This document shows, one piece after another, positions 50,170-61,698 of a DNA stretch of 64,000 nt. A model generated the notes under the pieces. It saw nothing but the letters and a program-made list of their open reading frames with translations, made no database searches and was not told where the DNA came from. Position 1 is the first letter of the stretch. Each line of letters opens with the position of its first letter. A program made the position numbers and the translations under genes. This stretch comes from Romanomermis culicivorax (taxonomy: Eukaryota; Nematoda; Enoplea; Mermithida; Mermithidae): assembly GCA_963922205.1 (NCBI GenBank), contig CAWUHX010000233.1:186001-250000 (forward strand), read 5' to 3'.

Positions 50170-52240
50170 TTTAAATGCCATTTTTCTAGAAGATAGGGAA
50201 CGCTTGGACATTCAAAAAAAATCAAAATTGATGAGTTTTCATTTTTTTGCTTTCATTTTTTGGCTTAATTTTTCTGTTTTTTCTCCATAATTTATTCACA
50301 AATGCTTTTTTTTATGATAAATTGCTTAAAAAATTCTACAATTTGCAGGAAAAAAATATTTTTTCCAAGCACCCTGTTTGCCCAGTTCGAAACATTTTGT
50401 CTTAAAAATTGACATTTTGCTCAAAAAATTTCAAAATTTTCCAAATTATTCCCCCAAAAATTGACATTTTGCTTGTTAAATATAAAAAATTAGCAAAAAA
50501 ATCTAAAAAATTGGACCAAAATTTTTGAATTTTGTGTCGACAAATTTAAAAATTCAGTCCAAAAAAGTGGCAAAATTGAGTTAAAATTTGAAAATTTTTT
50601 CATTTTTGCTGAGAAAATTAATTTTTTGCAACAAAGTTCTAAATTTTCGACAATTTTTTGCTTCGAAAAATTTCAAAATTTTGAAAAATCAAAATTTGGC
50701 TCTAAAATTCTTAATATTTAGTCAACAAAAGTTTGAAAATTTTCGAATCTTTGTGTTTAAAAATTTATAATTTGAAAATTTACCAAAAAAAATCAATTTT
50801 TCTAATTTTCGTGTAAAAAATGTCATATTTTAGAGCCAAAAATGTGAAAAATCTGCGAAAAAACTTAAAAATTTTTCAATTGTTGTTCGAAAAATTGAAA
50901 TTTCGCTCCAAAAAATATGAAATATTTGATAATTTTTCAATTTTCGGCAAATAGATGTTTTTCTGTAAAAAATGTGGAAATTTAGTCCAAAAAAATTGAA
51001 GTTTTTCGAATTTTCGTCTAAAAAATGAGAAAATTTTTGAATATTTGCCTTAAAAATGATTTTTTGCTGGGAAAAAAGTGAAAATTTGGCCAAAAGTTTA
51101 AAATTTTTTCATTTTTGCTGGGAAAATTAATTTTTTCCTACAAAAAAAATTTTGAAATTTGCTAGAAAAAATTCAAAAGTTTTGAATTTTCGACTATTTT
51201 TTGCTCTGAAAAATTTGAAAATTTATCCCAAAAAAATCAATTTTTCTAATTTTCGTCTAAAAAATGTCATATTTTTGAGCCGAAAATGTGAAAATTCAGC
51301 AAAATAACTTGAAAATTTTTCGATTGTTGTTCGAAAAAATGAAATTTCGCTCTGAAAAATTTGATAATTTTTCAATTTTCGGTTAAAAAATTGACATTTT
51401 TCTGTAAAAAATGTGAAAATTCAGTCCGAAAAAAATTGAAATTTTTCGAATTTTCGTCTAAAAAATGGGAAAATATTTGAATATTTGCCCTAAAAAATGA
51501 TTTTTTTGCTGGGAAAAAAAGTGAAAATTTGGCCAAAAGTTGAAAATTTTTCGATTTTTGCTGGAAAATTTAATTTTTTCATACAAAAATTTTTTGAAAT
51601 TTGCTAGAAAAAATTCAAAAGTTTTGAATTTTCGACTTTTTTTTTGCTTGAAAAATTGGAAAATTTACCAAAAAAAATCAATTTTTCTAATTTTCGTCTA
51701 AAAAATGTCATATTTTACAGCCAAAAATGTGAAAATTCAGAAAAAAACTTGAAAATTTTTCAATTGTTGTTCGAAAAATTGGAATTTGGCTCCAAAAAAT
51801 ATGAAAGATTTGATAATTTTTCAATTTTCGGCTGAAAAATTGATATTTTTTTGTAAAAATGTGGAAATTTAGTCCAAAAAATTTGAATTTTTCAAATATT
51901 TGCCTTAAAAAATGATATTTTGCTGGGAAAAAAGTGAAAATTTGGCCAAAAGTTTAGAATTTTGCAAATTTTCGCTGGGATATTTGATATTTTTTTCTCT
52001 GAAAATTTAAAAAATTGAGCGAAAAAGTCAAACATTTTGGAATTTTTGCATAAAAAATTAAAACTTTGGTTCAAAAAGTTTGAAAACTTTAGCTGAAAAT
52101 GGTTCAAATTTTCAAAGTTTCATCTGAAAAATTAATATTTTGCTCTAAAAATTTGGAAAATTTATTGAGAAAAAGTTTGAAATACTGAAATTTTCGTCAA
52201 AAAACGTCAAATTTTGCAACCAAAAATTTGAAAATTGTAC
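50170..52240. repeat. AT-rich tandem repeat, unit about 435 bases
   Basis: A block with CAATTTTTCTAATTTTCGTC, CAATTGTTGTTCGAAAAATT and GAAAATTTGGCCAAAAGTT recurs at about 50795, 51235 and 51670, i.e. roughly three units with flanking degraded material. No gene. Confidence 0.65.
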
Positions 52241-52249
52241 CTACTTTGC

Positions 52250-53080
52250 ATTCTGCTCATCTGCCACTTACAGTAAGACATGCAAATTTCTACAGTAGGA
52301 TTCGTGGAATGGAAAGCAAGTACTGTTCATCATGCATCGATGCAGGAAATTTTTCATGCAACTACAGTAGGTTTGGGCAAATTTTTACAGCAAAACTTGG
52401 AAATTGAGCCCCTTTGCTTCGCTTTTTTGATTTTTTCACCATTTTTTTGTGCATTTTTGCATTTTTTAGCATTGTTTTACTTGTACTTTGAGTAAACAGC
52501 ATGCGTCGGATCACATAAGTTACAGATGAAAAAATTCTAAAGTGTGGTTTATGCGAATTTGTTATTAAAATTGATGACAAACATCAAAAAGCACCCGTCA
52601 GTTGTCATATAAAAAGCAATCAGTCACATTGAATTGTTGAAAAACTTTATTGGACAGAAACAGATACCCAGAAAAATCCCAAAATTCGACTCAAAACTTT
52701 ACATGCCCCTTTGGTATGAGTTGATGTGGAACGTTCATTTTTGCTGTATAAAATGATTTTAACTGATGGCAGACAAAGCCTATTGCTCCAAAACATTGAA
52801 ATGTACAATGTCATTGCGTTCAACATATTTTTGTTTGAATAAAAACCTGAAATCTTGCACCAAAATTGCACTAAATCAGCTACATTTTAGCACCAAAGAT
52901 TGCAAGTTCCAATTATAACTATTTGCTGTTGTATATTGTTTTTAGAGTTATGGACATTGCATGAGTATCTTGATGTTATGGTCATGGGCCCTGTTTTTTC
53001 GTGTTATTTTTCGTTTCAATTCCAAATTTCCGTGTGAGTAGCCTTCACACCCTTTTGCTGTGTTCTTTTTGTAAATTTTG
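52250..53080. other. Unassigned interval
   Basis: Less AT-extreme DNA with CTACAGTA motifs near 52290-52370. A minus-strand AATAAA near 52637 and a short minus open frame (52647-52871) do not add up to a supported gene. Confidence 0.3.
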
Positions 53081-53084
53081 AATT

Positions 53085-54520
53085 TGTCACATTAACTGAA
53101 TTGGCAGCCATGTCACATTAAGTAGATCTTGTGATCAGTCACATTGATGGGCAAAACCCATACCATATCTCGTAGAAAATACGGCCATGCCACTGTAAGT
53201 GACATGCTGTGACCGCATTGGGTGGCTCTGTTAATATATTCAGTTCGGGAACCTAACCCAGCTGGTACTACCACAGGAAAACCTATGGTGTACCTCATCC
53301 TTGTCCTAGGGTTCAGCTATAGAATAATGGACAATGCGGCTGGGTCAGGGGTGGCAATCCCTAGTCCTCATTCACTGGGAATGAGGGACAGTGCCATTCA
53401 TGGAATGGCTTACTGTAGGGGACCCGATTGTCAACCTAAATCCCCTAATTGGTCCTGACCTTAAGGGTCCGAGGGCTTTCTCAACTGAGGGTACTCTCAA
53501 GGGAAAACTAGCTTAAGGAGGATTCCCACAAATATACCCTCAACAATTACAACCCCTGAGAAGACTCACTAAATCCTCTTCTCAAAGTACTTGGCGCTGG
53601 GCAACGGGTTCAAGGGTCAAACGTGGGTCCTGTGGACAGCGGGGAAGCAGGTCCAATAATCTGAAAGCGATTCGGCATGGAGGGTAGGCGAATGCAAGTC
53701 CGCGGGTGAGGGTATCAAAGCGTTCATCGGGGAGGCGACAGGGGTTCTCGATCAACAGGCAATGGGGTAAACTCCTAAGGTTGGGTTACTGTAACTGACA
53801 ACGCAAGGGACACGGAAGGTGAATATGCAAATTTTTTAATGAAGGGCGGTGGAGGCAGGTACAATATGCAAATTTTAATAAATGACATTGACGAACGCGG
53901 AGTTGTAAGCTAAAAATGCAGAAGACGGTTTAAGCCCAAAAATGAGTGCAAAATTAACGAAACAAGCCCTTTTAAAGGGCCCCGTAATCTACAGTATGCC
54001 TTGGGCAGAGCTAAGACACACCCAAGCTAACTTCTGCAGCGGAAATCGCTGCAGAAGATGGCTATGGTCACATAGACATTTTCCAGTTCACTATGTGAAG
54101 CATTGGGGGGAGTTTTCACTCTCCATGCTTAGCATAGAAACGTCATCTAGTGAGAATTTCCAACTAGGCGTTCCACAATGCGAAACGTCGCTAGTTTTTA
54201 CTGATAAGAGGTGCAGGATGTGCTCCAATTACAGCGATGAGCTCAGAGAGCTTATCTTTAACGGAAATTCTGACTAGTGGGTTACATACTGTAGTCTACG
54301 TGCGCAACGGAAAATAACAAATTGTAACGGAAATGAAAGTGCGGAAGTAAAACATAAACGAAACACAAAAAGTACACACAGAAATTGCATGTAGAAATCA
54401 TAAAAATGGAACGCAAAATTAATGTGAGTTACTGTAAAACAAAACGTGGTGAAAAACATAACGGAAAAATATGATGTGAATCACGTGAGGCTGGGCGAAA
54501 TTTGTCGGCACGTGATAAAT
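53085..54520 (+). repeat. Family E repeat, copy 4
   Basis: Starts GTCACATTAACTGAATTGGC and ends near GTCGGCACGTGATAAA, matching copy 2 at both ends. It contains the best form of the conserved hairpin, CTTCTGCAGCG-GAAAT-CGCTGCAGAAG (11-base stem), near 54032-54058. No transposase frame. Confidence 0.7.
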
Positions 54521-54551
54521 TTTTTCGTGACTTTACTTATTATCTATTGAC

Positions 54552-54633
54552 AGGTATTGGATAAACGCATTGCCATTGTAACCATCACCAAACACTGTTC
54601 GAAAAATAATGCTCGTCCGGGATTCAAATCCCA
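54552..54633 (+). repeat. Truncated copy of the tRNA-containing repeat
   Basis: Matches 1642-1720 closely, including AAACACTGTTCGAAAAATAA and the B-box side of the tRNA-like core (CCGGGATTCAAATCCC). The rest of the tRNA is missing. Confidence 0.6.
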
Positions 54634-54913
54634 CGGTGTTTTCAGCCTGCCATTGGCTGTCACGTGACAACCTCCATCAAAAGTCAATACTTTTTGGTAT
54701 TTTCGGTACTTTTGAATCTTTTACATGATTTACTGTAGTCAACAGAATCGCAAAACTGTCTGTCACATCAGCACCCATATCAATTTTCTGTTTTTCAATT
54801 TGAAAATCTGAGTGGAGGAGAATGTTGGGTTTTCCATCTACGTAATTTTAGAGTGTTGATTTTATGCTATTTTGGCTAATTAGCAGAATCGAGAAATATA
54901 TGGATGTGTGCGG

Positions 54914-55145
54914 CATACCTGTTAGACCTCCGACCAGTTGGGGGGGGGGGGGTAAATCTGAAATTATGGGGGGGTAGGAAAAAGTCGAAATTTTTCCCAA
55001 AAAAGGCCAAAAAACATACACTTTTTTGAAAATTTTTTCAATTTTTTCCAAACTGGGGGGGGGGGGGTTGGGGGGGGGAATGATTTTGGGTACAGGGTTG
55101 GCCAAGTTGGGGGGCCCCTCAACCCCCACCCCAAGTACAGGTATG
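54914..55145. mobile_element. hAT-type MITE with 8-bp target duplication GTGTGCGG
   Basis: 232 bases with short terminal inverted repeats (CATACCTGT...ACAGGTATG) flanked by GTGTGCGG at 54906-54913 and 55146-55153. An exact 8-bp duplication is the signature of hAT insertion. The interior has G runs of 12-13 and 9 and a long A/T middle. No coding. Confidence 0.75.
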
Positions 55146-55153
55146 GTGTGCGG

Positions 55154-56136
55154 CGCTGTCTCACTTTTTTTTCATTCTTTTAATTCAGTAGTTTGTGATT
55201 ATTAAGTCGGCGTTTTAGTTTTTTACCTTACTCAGTCAAAGTTACTCAGAAAGTAGAGCATTGCCATAAGATTCCCCTTCTAATTTGAAGAGAAAAACTC
55301 TAACACATGACATTTCTCTGGAGAAATTTTTCCTGATTTTTCTTTTTTTTTGTACAAGTAACTGTTATTTTTCAATTTCAAACTATTTGTAGCTGTCACA
55401 ATTTTCTCGAGCCCTTGGATGAGAAATATTGTTCTTTCTTATGTTTAAGATCTTTAAGCATTGGTGTATTACGAATAAATCTTTTTATCCTGTTTTTTAT
55501 ACTTGTTTGGATTCCAAATTAATTTTCCTCGGTTGCGGGATAAATTGCTACAGAAGTTTTAATGGTGAAAAAAGTACACTCTCTCATGGATGAAGATGAC
55601 GATTATGAAGTTTTGGACGATCGAGAATCTCGAGATGCGATCCCAATCAAATATTGTAGAAGAATGAGCTGAAATAATATTCTTCGGATTTAATAGCATT
55701 TAAATCTGTTTTTCCAGTGCTACGCGTCAAACGAAATATATTAAGCATTCTATTCATCATTTCTCCAGAAGTGAAGAAATTCAATTTAAAAAGTCTGAAA
55801 TGAGGTGAACTGGATAAAAGCTAGAAAAATCATGCCTACTTGTAAGACCTCCAGTAAGTTGACAGAAGTTAGAAACCGAATTCCTGGCCTGGGGTGGGGG
55901 TACCCTTTTTTTCCAAAATCTCAGATCTCCAAAATAGCCCAAAAACCCTTAGAATTTTCCCAAGAGCAGTCAAAAAATTTCACTTTTTGAGCATTTTTGA
56001 GATTTGAAGGGTACACTTGAGTACTAGGTCTACTGATCGTATGCATTCTTGTCGGCTTTCCTGTGAGCATCGAAAGTATATCTCTAAAGGACCGAATTCC
56101 GGTCATTTTTGAACAAAAACGGTAAAAAATGTCAAT
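55154..56136. other. Unassigned DNA with a degraded relative of the preceding MITE
   Basis: Near 55835-56035, TGTAAGACCTCCAGTA and an inverted AGTAGACCTAGTA with a GGGGTGGGGG run between them resemble the element at 54914-55145. No target duplication was found. No gene. Confidence 0.35.
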
Positions 56137-56144
56137 GTCCTCAG

Positions 56145-56571
56145 CAGTGTTTTTTTTGCCGTCGGCAAATGAAAATTTCTAGCGGCAAATCAACTTTGAG
56201 TCGTCATTGGTACATGTACAAACGAGAAGAATCCAAAATTTTGCCGAAATTTGTAACAAAAATTGAGATTTCCGCTTGTCTCAGCGGAACTGTGCTGCAT
56301 GTTGTGAACCGCGCCTTATTACTGTGGTATAAATTTTATGATTTTCCAAATATTGAAAATTTTGTTGTTGTTGAGTATTTTTTTTTTGATTTTATTTAGA
56401 GCGGTCTCACTTCTTCTAAAATCATAATATATTTGATTCGATATCTGTACCAATAAGTACCCAAACAAAATCGCTTAAAAAACTAATATTTTCATTGTAC
56501 AAATATGTACAAATGAAAATTGCCTACTCGTTTGTACATGTGCAAATGGGTCATGTACAAAAAAAACACTG
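56145..56571 (+). mobile_element. hAT-type MITE, CAGTGTTTTTTTT family, copy A
   Basis: 427 bases with inverted termini CAGTGTTTTTTTTG and CAAAAAAAACACTG, flanked by the exact 8-bp duplication GTCCTCAG (56137-56144 and 56572-56579). A shared frame reads STLSRHWYMYKREESKI, conserved in copy B and possibly a remnant of a zinc-finger coding sequence, but it is short. Confidence 0.85.
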
Positions 56572-56579
56572 GTCCTCAG

Positions 56580-57540
56580 CAATTTGCAACATAAATATAT
56601 TTCCCGCAGTTTTTAGACAAAAATTACTATTTTTCGACTGATTTTCCTCACCATTTAATAAGAAAATTCCAATAAGGATACGTTTGAAATTTTGGGAAAT
56701 GAAGGATTCTCGGGCTGGGAAAAGTTGCTCGATGCACTGCAAAATTGAACCGCATTACATGTATATATATATAAGACGGCTTCCTCTATAGGGTCAAAAA
56801 TTGATACTTTTGACTCTCAAATCACCTTATTACTAATTAGCATACTTTGCCTTGAATAATTCATTTTTTGTCGCAAGTTTTTCTATTTTATGTGAATAAC
56901 TGGGTTTTAAAGAGTTGTGGTTGTCCGCCTACTTATCTTGAATATGCGGCAACATAAGGTTGGCGTTTCTAAAATATATTTTTGCTTCATCATTAGTTGC
57001 TTCATTTTGAGCCAACGAGTTTTTTCATAACTAAGAAATCTTTTTTTTATAACTAAAAAATCTTAGATCTATTGGAGACATACATGTAACGGAGCTCCGA
57101 GGTCTGGGGGTTCGGAGCACTTTTTTGGGCGCCGGGGGTCAGTAATTGCCAAAATTTTGGGGGGAAGGGGTCCCTGAAGGAAAAAAATTCGATTTTTTCC
57201 ATGAAAAATGTCCGAAAAACGGTTTAAAAATTAGTAATTTTTGTCTAAAAAATGTCTGGCGTAGCCCCAGAAAAAATCGATTTTTAGCACTGTTAGTGCT
57301 CGAAAAATTTCTTAAAACACTATATTTAAAATACATAATTGAGAAAACTCAAGATCAAAATTCATTGGCACTAAACAACTAATAAAATCTATTCAAAATT
57401 AATGAAGTGCTAAACGTCTATCACCGGTTTCGGCAAACAAATCAACAAACATATCACAATCTGTAGAAGCGGTAGTTGACGCTAGTGTTACAACTGAATT
57501 AATATTTAAATAAATTTTAACTCATTAGAACGATGATACA
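56580..57540. other. Unassigned DNA with a G-run element fragment
   Basis: 57090-57190 contains GGTCTGGGGGTTCGG, GGGCGCCGGGGG and GGGGGGAAGGGG, like hAT element ends seen elsewhere in this cluster, but no partner end was found. The rest is AT-rich. Confidence 0.35.
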
Positions 57541-57557
57541 ATTTTATTCTAACTAAC

Positions 57558-57687
57558 CTGTTGATTCTGAAGGTTTTTGAGAATCATTCGCAGCACTGGA
57601 TTCATGTGAAGAAGCTGAATTTGATGCTACACATTGACGTTTGTTGTTTAAATTTGGAGATGTAAAATAGCTAGTGATACGCTTCAT
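57558..57687 (-). pseudogene. First exon of a hAT (TTF-type) transposase
   Basis: ATG at 57685-57687 opens MKRITSYFTSPNLNNKRQCV, the Ser/Phe-rich start typical of TTF-zinc-finger hAT transposases, then a Ser/Asn/Glu-rich stretch ending at a donor (CAG|GTTAGT). About 370 bases upstream lies a hAT-like terminus, CAGGCCCGTAACTAGGGGGG on the minus strand (about 58035-58054). Later exons were not found, so the element is truncated or decayed. Confidence 0.5.
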
Positions 57688-57989
57688 ATTGTATTAGATT
57701 TAAAAGTTGAGACAATCCCGAAAAAATTTTCATAAACTTCATTCCCTAAACTTATAAAATACATACAGCAAGAAAAAGCGTAATATTATGTAGGAAACAG
57801 CGAAATGAAAGTCAATCAATATTCAACAATGTATTACACTGTTAGACATGCAAATTTTATTATAAAATGTAATATTTGTACCTTTAACCCTTCATTTTTA
57901 TGATTCAATAAAGGAATAGAAAAAAATTCACAAGTGCCAAGAGTAGTCACTTGTTCACATACATGCGCCGGATCAGATACGCTAAGAAA

Positions 57990-58054
57990 ATTTTTTCAGA
58001 TTTCATTTCAGGGGGGAATTCCCCCCTATTCCCCCCCCCCTAGTTACGGGCCTG
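57990..58054 (-). mobile_element. Terminal end of a truncated hAT-type element
   Basis: The minus strand begins CAGGCCCGTAACTAGGGGGG, followed by further G runs and GGAATTCCCCCC. This form is common to hAT element ends. The opposite end is not recognisable, so no target duplication can be called. Confidence 0.45.
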
Positions 58055-58093
58055 ATTACTCACATGAAATTTACACTTTTCTTCACTAATAAT

Positions 58094-58840
58094 CAATGTT
58101 TTTTTGTACATGACCCATTTGCACATGTACAAACGAGTAGGCAATTTTCATTTGTACATATTTGTACAATGAAAATATTAGTTTTTTAAGCGATTTTGTT
58201 TTAGTACTTATTGGTACAGATATCGAATCAAATATATTATGATTTTAGAAGAAGTGAGACCGCTCTAAATAAAATAAAAAAAATACTCAACAACGAAGCC
58301 AAGTAAAATATTTTTAGCCACGTCGAGTTGAATTTGTAACAACGAGTAGCCATATTATTATCAGGTCAGTTCAAAGTAAAATAACAGATTTCTATAAAAA
58401 GGAGTGCATGAGTAAGTCATATTTAGCACCTGAAAAGTGAGCAAAATTGCTTGGTGGGAAGAATTAGAAAAAAAATTTTCCCCACTTGATATCTGAAGAA
58501 TTGCGGGTGAGGTAAAAACTAATAAAAATTGACAACAACAACAAAGTTAAACCTACTGATTTATCTAAGTACTTCAATTCAATTAAGACTCAATTTATTA
58601 TTTCCATCCAAAAAATTCCAAAATTTTCAATATTTGGAAAATCATAAAATTTATACCACAGTAATAAGGCGCGGTTCACAAGATGCAGCACAGTTCCGCT
58701 GAGACAAGCGGAAATCTCAATTTTTGTTACAGATTTCGGCAAAATTTTGGATTCTTCTCGTTTGTACATGTACAAATGACGACTCAAAGTTCATTTGCCG
58801 CTAGAAATTTTCATTTGCCGATGGCAAAAAAAAAACACTG
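58094..58840 (-). mobile_element. hAT-type element, CAGTGTTTTTTTT family, copy B (longer)
   Basis: Inverted copy of 56145-56571 with an extra internal segment of about 290-310 bases (58300-58615). Flanked by the exact 8-bp duplication CTAATAAT (58086-58093 and 58841-58848). The left terminus is CAATG instead of CAGTG. Copy A looks like an internal deletion derivative of this longer form. Confidence 0.85.
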
Positions 58841-58848
58841 CTAATAAT

Positions 58849-59859
58849 CACATATTTTCATAGCCTAGACTCAAGGAAATTAGTTTTATCATTCGAAAAG
58901 ATACTTCCTCAAATAAAAGACATCAAATTATTCTGCCTAGCTTAGCTGTCATAATACCTAAATTAACAAAACTAGAAGATATGTTTAACCCAGTATTTTC
59001 TATTGCTTTAAGCCAAAAATGTATAGTTTGATTGAATATTGAAACAGAAAAGCTGATCTCCACACCAAAACAAAGTTCCCGACTGAAGTGAAGTAAAAAA
59101 TATATTTCTTTTTCGAACTCATACACCTTAAATCGCCCACTTTATCAATTTTAATTCAGAAAACACAAATAAAACTTCCGCTCATGTATAAGAAAAAAAG
59201 CAAAAATTGATTTTGGTGTCAAAATATTATTTTTACCAAATTTAAGCTGGTGAAATTCAATAACTATGACTATTAAGATGAGAAAAAATATTATTTCCAA
59301 CCCCCAATATTTTGTGCCACTGTATGGTACAAACACCGATTTTGTCACTTTTGATGGTGAAATAAATTTTTGTCGAAACCACATGTTCCCAAATTTTAAA
59401 CACTTTGAATTTTTTATTATTCATATTTTCTCGATCTTGAGAAACAAAATTAACAAAACGATAATTTTTAGAAACTTGTATTTTCACCCTCAATGCTCCG
59501 TTACATGTACGATCTATTTTTTCCTATTCAAGCCTTCAGTAAAAGCGCTGGCAAAATTTTCGGATTTTGACCCTCTGGAATGTTATTGAATGAATATTTT
59601 CAAACAAATCCCGATATTTGAGTTTCACTTTCTTAATCTAACATGACTGTCAAACAAGATGAGATCAACAACTTGATGTTTTCAAACAGCTAACTAGCGT
59701 AAAAAATCAATCATAAATCAACGATTTTTCATAAATTCAAGCCAGGAGCAATAACCATGTCAATAGAACATTAAAGTTTAAAAATCAGACACTAAAAACT
59801 TGGATTATCTAATATCAAAATCAGAAAATTCTAAATCTTTAAATAGAGGAAATATTTGG
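58849..59859. other. Unassigned AT-rich interval
   Basis: Short open frames on both strands without domains. No RNA gene or repeat boundary seen. Confidence 0.35.
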
Positions 59860-60086
59860 TTGTTACTAGGGATGGGCTGGGTATCCGGATCTGGATCCGT
59901 GGATATCCGCCTAAATTTTAGGATCCGGATCCGCTAAACCAGATTTTTCTGGATCTGGATCCGTTGAAGCAAATTTTTTAAGATCCAGATCCGCTGTTGT
60001 CAATGATTAAGATCCGGTCATAATCGGATCTTTATTCATTATTATTCACATAAAATTTTTGAGAATTAGAAAACGCGAAAAATTTT

Positions 60087-60103
60087 CCGGCGCTGGGCGC
60101 CGG
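60087..60103. other. Perfect GC hairpin in the outer hAT element
   Basis: CCGGCGCTGGGCGCCGG, a 7-base stem with a 3-base loop. It is preceded by AAAAATTTT as are the three hairpins in the nested element. Confidence 0.6.
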
Positions 60104-60469
60104 ATTTTATAATTCTCTGCAATACTATTTTTCTACAAATCATGCTTTCTGGAGAAAAAATTTCCGGTAAAGGGAAAAAATGTTGGTGGTCTTCCTGTAT
60201 GGAAAAGGCGAATTTTGCTCCATTTCAGAATTTCAAAATCTATTTTTCCAACTTTCTTGCAACTGTAATTTTAAACATGAAGCCGAATTTGAATTGAGAA
60301 GCATCATGGAACTAATTTTCAGAAATTTCAGGTTTAACTTGAACTTTTTCAGATTTATGAAAGTTATGAGTATATTTTCTTAATTTGTAAGATAATTATG
60401 AAGGACGGGAACTCGAGTGCTGTTAGGAAGAAACTTTGTGCGAAAATACATAAAAGATCATGGTTTTTT

Positions 60470-60555
60470 CAGTGTACAAAAAAAAATTTCTTCGTACAAT
60501 GACTTTTTGGCCGATCTTTGTACAGGTACAAACAGGCTTGTACAAAAAAACACTG
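60470..60555. mobile_element. Short CAGTG...CACTG insertion in hAT transposase
   Basis: 86 bases starting CAGTGTACAAAAAA and ending GTACAAAAAAACACTG, the latter like the ends of the elements at 56145 and 58094. It interrupts the transposase coding sequence just after LLFLKYN. No clear 8-bp duplication. Confidence 0.4.
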
Positions 60556-60565
60556 CAATGGTAGC

Positions 60566-60718
60566 AAAATTATACTTGAGAAACAGTAATTTTTCAACAG
60601 TACCACTCTTCAAACGATTTTTGGTAGGATCATAAATTTGACCAGCACCACTCAATAGCTGTTCATAGAGGACACTTTTCGCTGGTGCTAATTCAAGTTT
60701 ACTTTCTGCATGAAGCAA
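60566..60718 (-). pseudogene. hAT transposase C-terminal dimerisation segment
   Basis: Reads LYEQLLSGAGQIYDPTKNRL then VEKLLFLKYN. This matches the conserved end of hAT transposases, where this segment mediates dimer formation. It is broken by a small insertion at 60470-60555. The catalytic core between this and the BED finger is missing. Confidence 0.7.
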
Positions 60719-60884
60719 TTTTCCACAGACGTTTGAGATTTAAGTTCATGCTCTAATTTGGTTTTTGAGCAGCTAGGTTCATTTTTTGGCTATCTTTAAA
60801 GAAAACACAAAAATTAATTCTTTAACATAATTTTACTTTACTAGTAGCAATTTGTTCCACAATTCTATTTTCATTATCTTCTTT

Positions 60885-61073
60885 TTATTTAGCCGCAAAC
60901 TGCTTATATATTGCCATATGTTTCCTCTCCAAATGTTTTCTCTGACATCCAGTACCAAAACCTTTTCTGGATAACTGGATTCTGCATTTATTGCACTTTG
61001 CCTTTTCTTCATCATCTGGGGACACTGTGAAGTAGTCCCACACTCTGCTAATTAAAGAAGAACTTGAATCCAT
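60885..61073 (-). pseudogene. BED zinc finger of hAT transposase
   Basis: ATG at 61071-61073 opens 62 codons: VWDYFTVS, then KCNKC (Cys27, Cys30) and HLERKH (His47, His52), the Cys2-His2 arrangement of BED fingers that bind transposon ends. Stops at TAA 60885-60887, only about 170 bases from the dimerisation segment, so the catalytic domain has been deleted. Confidence 0.75.
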
Positions 61074-61285
61074 TATTTCTAAAAAAAAGTTTCCATTTTA
61101 TTCATTTCTTTTCTGATAAAACCAATATTAATCTAAGCATGAATACAATTTAGTGAATGAAAATTATCAATTAGTACATGTGAACTATTTCAATAAACGA
61201 ACACCTCAATACTTAATAATCTATTAATCTATTGACACCAATGAATATAAATTCATTTAACTCAATTTTAGACAAATTAGACATA

Positions 61286-61691
61286 CACTACCAAGCGAAA
61301 CTAACCCTCGAAAATTCGCGTCTGCGACGCGTCCAGGTCGCGTCTGGAACGCGTCTTTTTCGGCAGCACAAAGAAAACTTTCATCTTTCTTAGTAATTGA
61401 CATTCATGCAACAACTGTCAATCATAGTTCTTTCATAATGTGTAGTGGATATGCACTTTGTTTTGACCTACAGTATGACAACAGTTGACCTTTCGTTTAT
61501 ATCTGATAAATAATGTTTGCTTTATATAGAGAGGTGAGAAGGAAGCCTCAGCAAAATTCTTTGGCTTTGTGTGACACAAGCACATGGCCTGTCAATTTTA
61601 TTGTCAGTATGGTGTGCTTTTCGCGTCCTGCGTGCGTCCGGGACGCGTTCCGGATGGGACCGGCATGGACGGTTAGTATCGCCTGGTAGTG
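61286..61691. mobile_element. Tc1/mariner-type MITE with TA duplication
   Basis: 406 bases with imperfect ~26-base inverted termini beginning CACTACCAAGCGAAACTAAC and (reverse complement) CACTACCAGGCGATACTAAC, flanked by TA on both sides. Subterminal GCGTC-rich segments (61315-61355 and 61620-61660) also pair. No coding. Confidence 0.75.
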
Positions 61692-61698
61692 TAGTACA

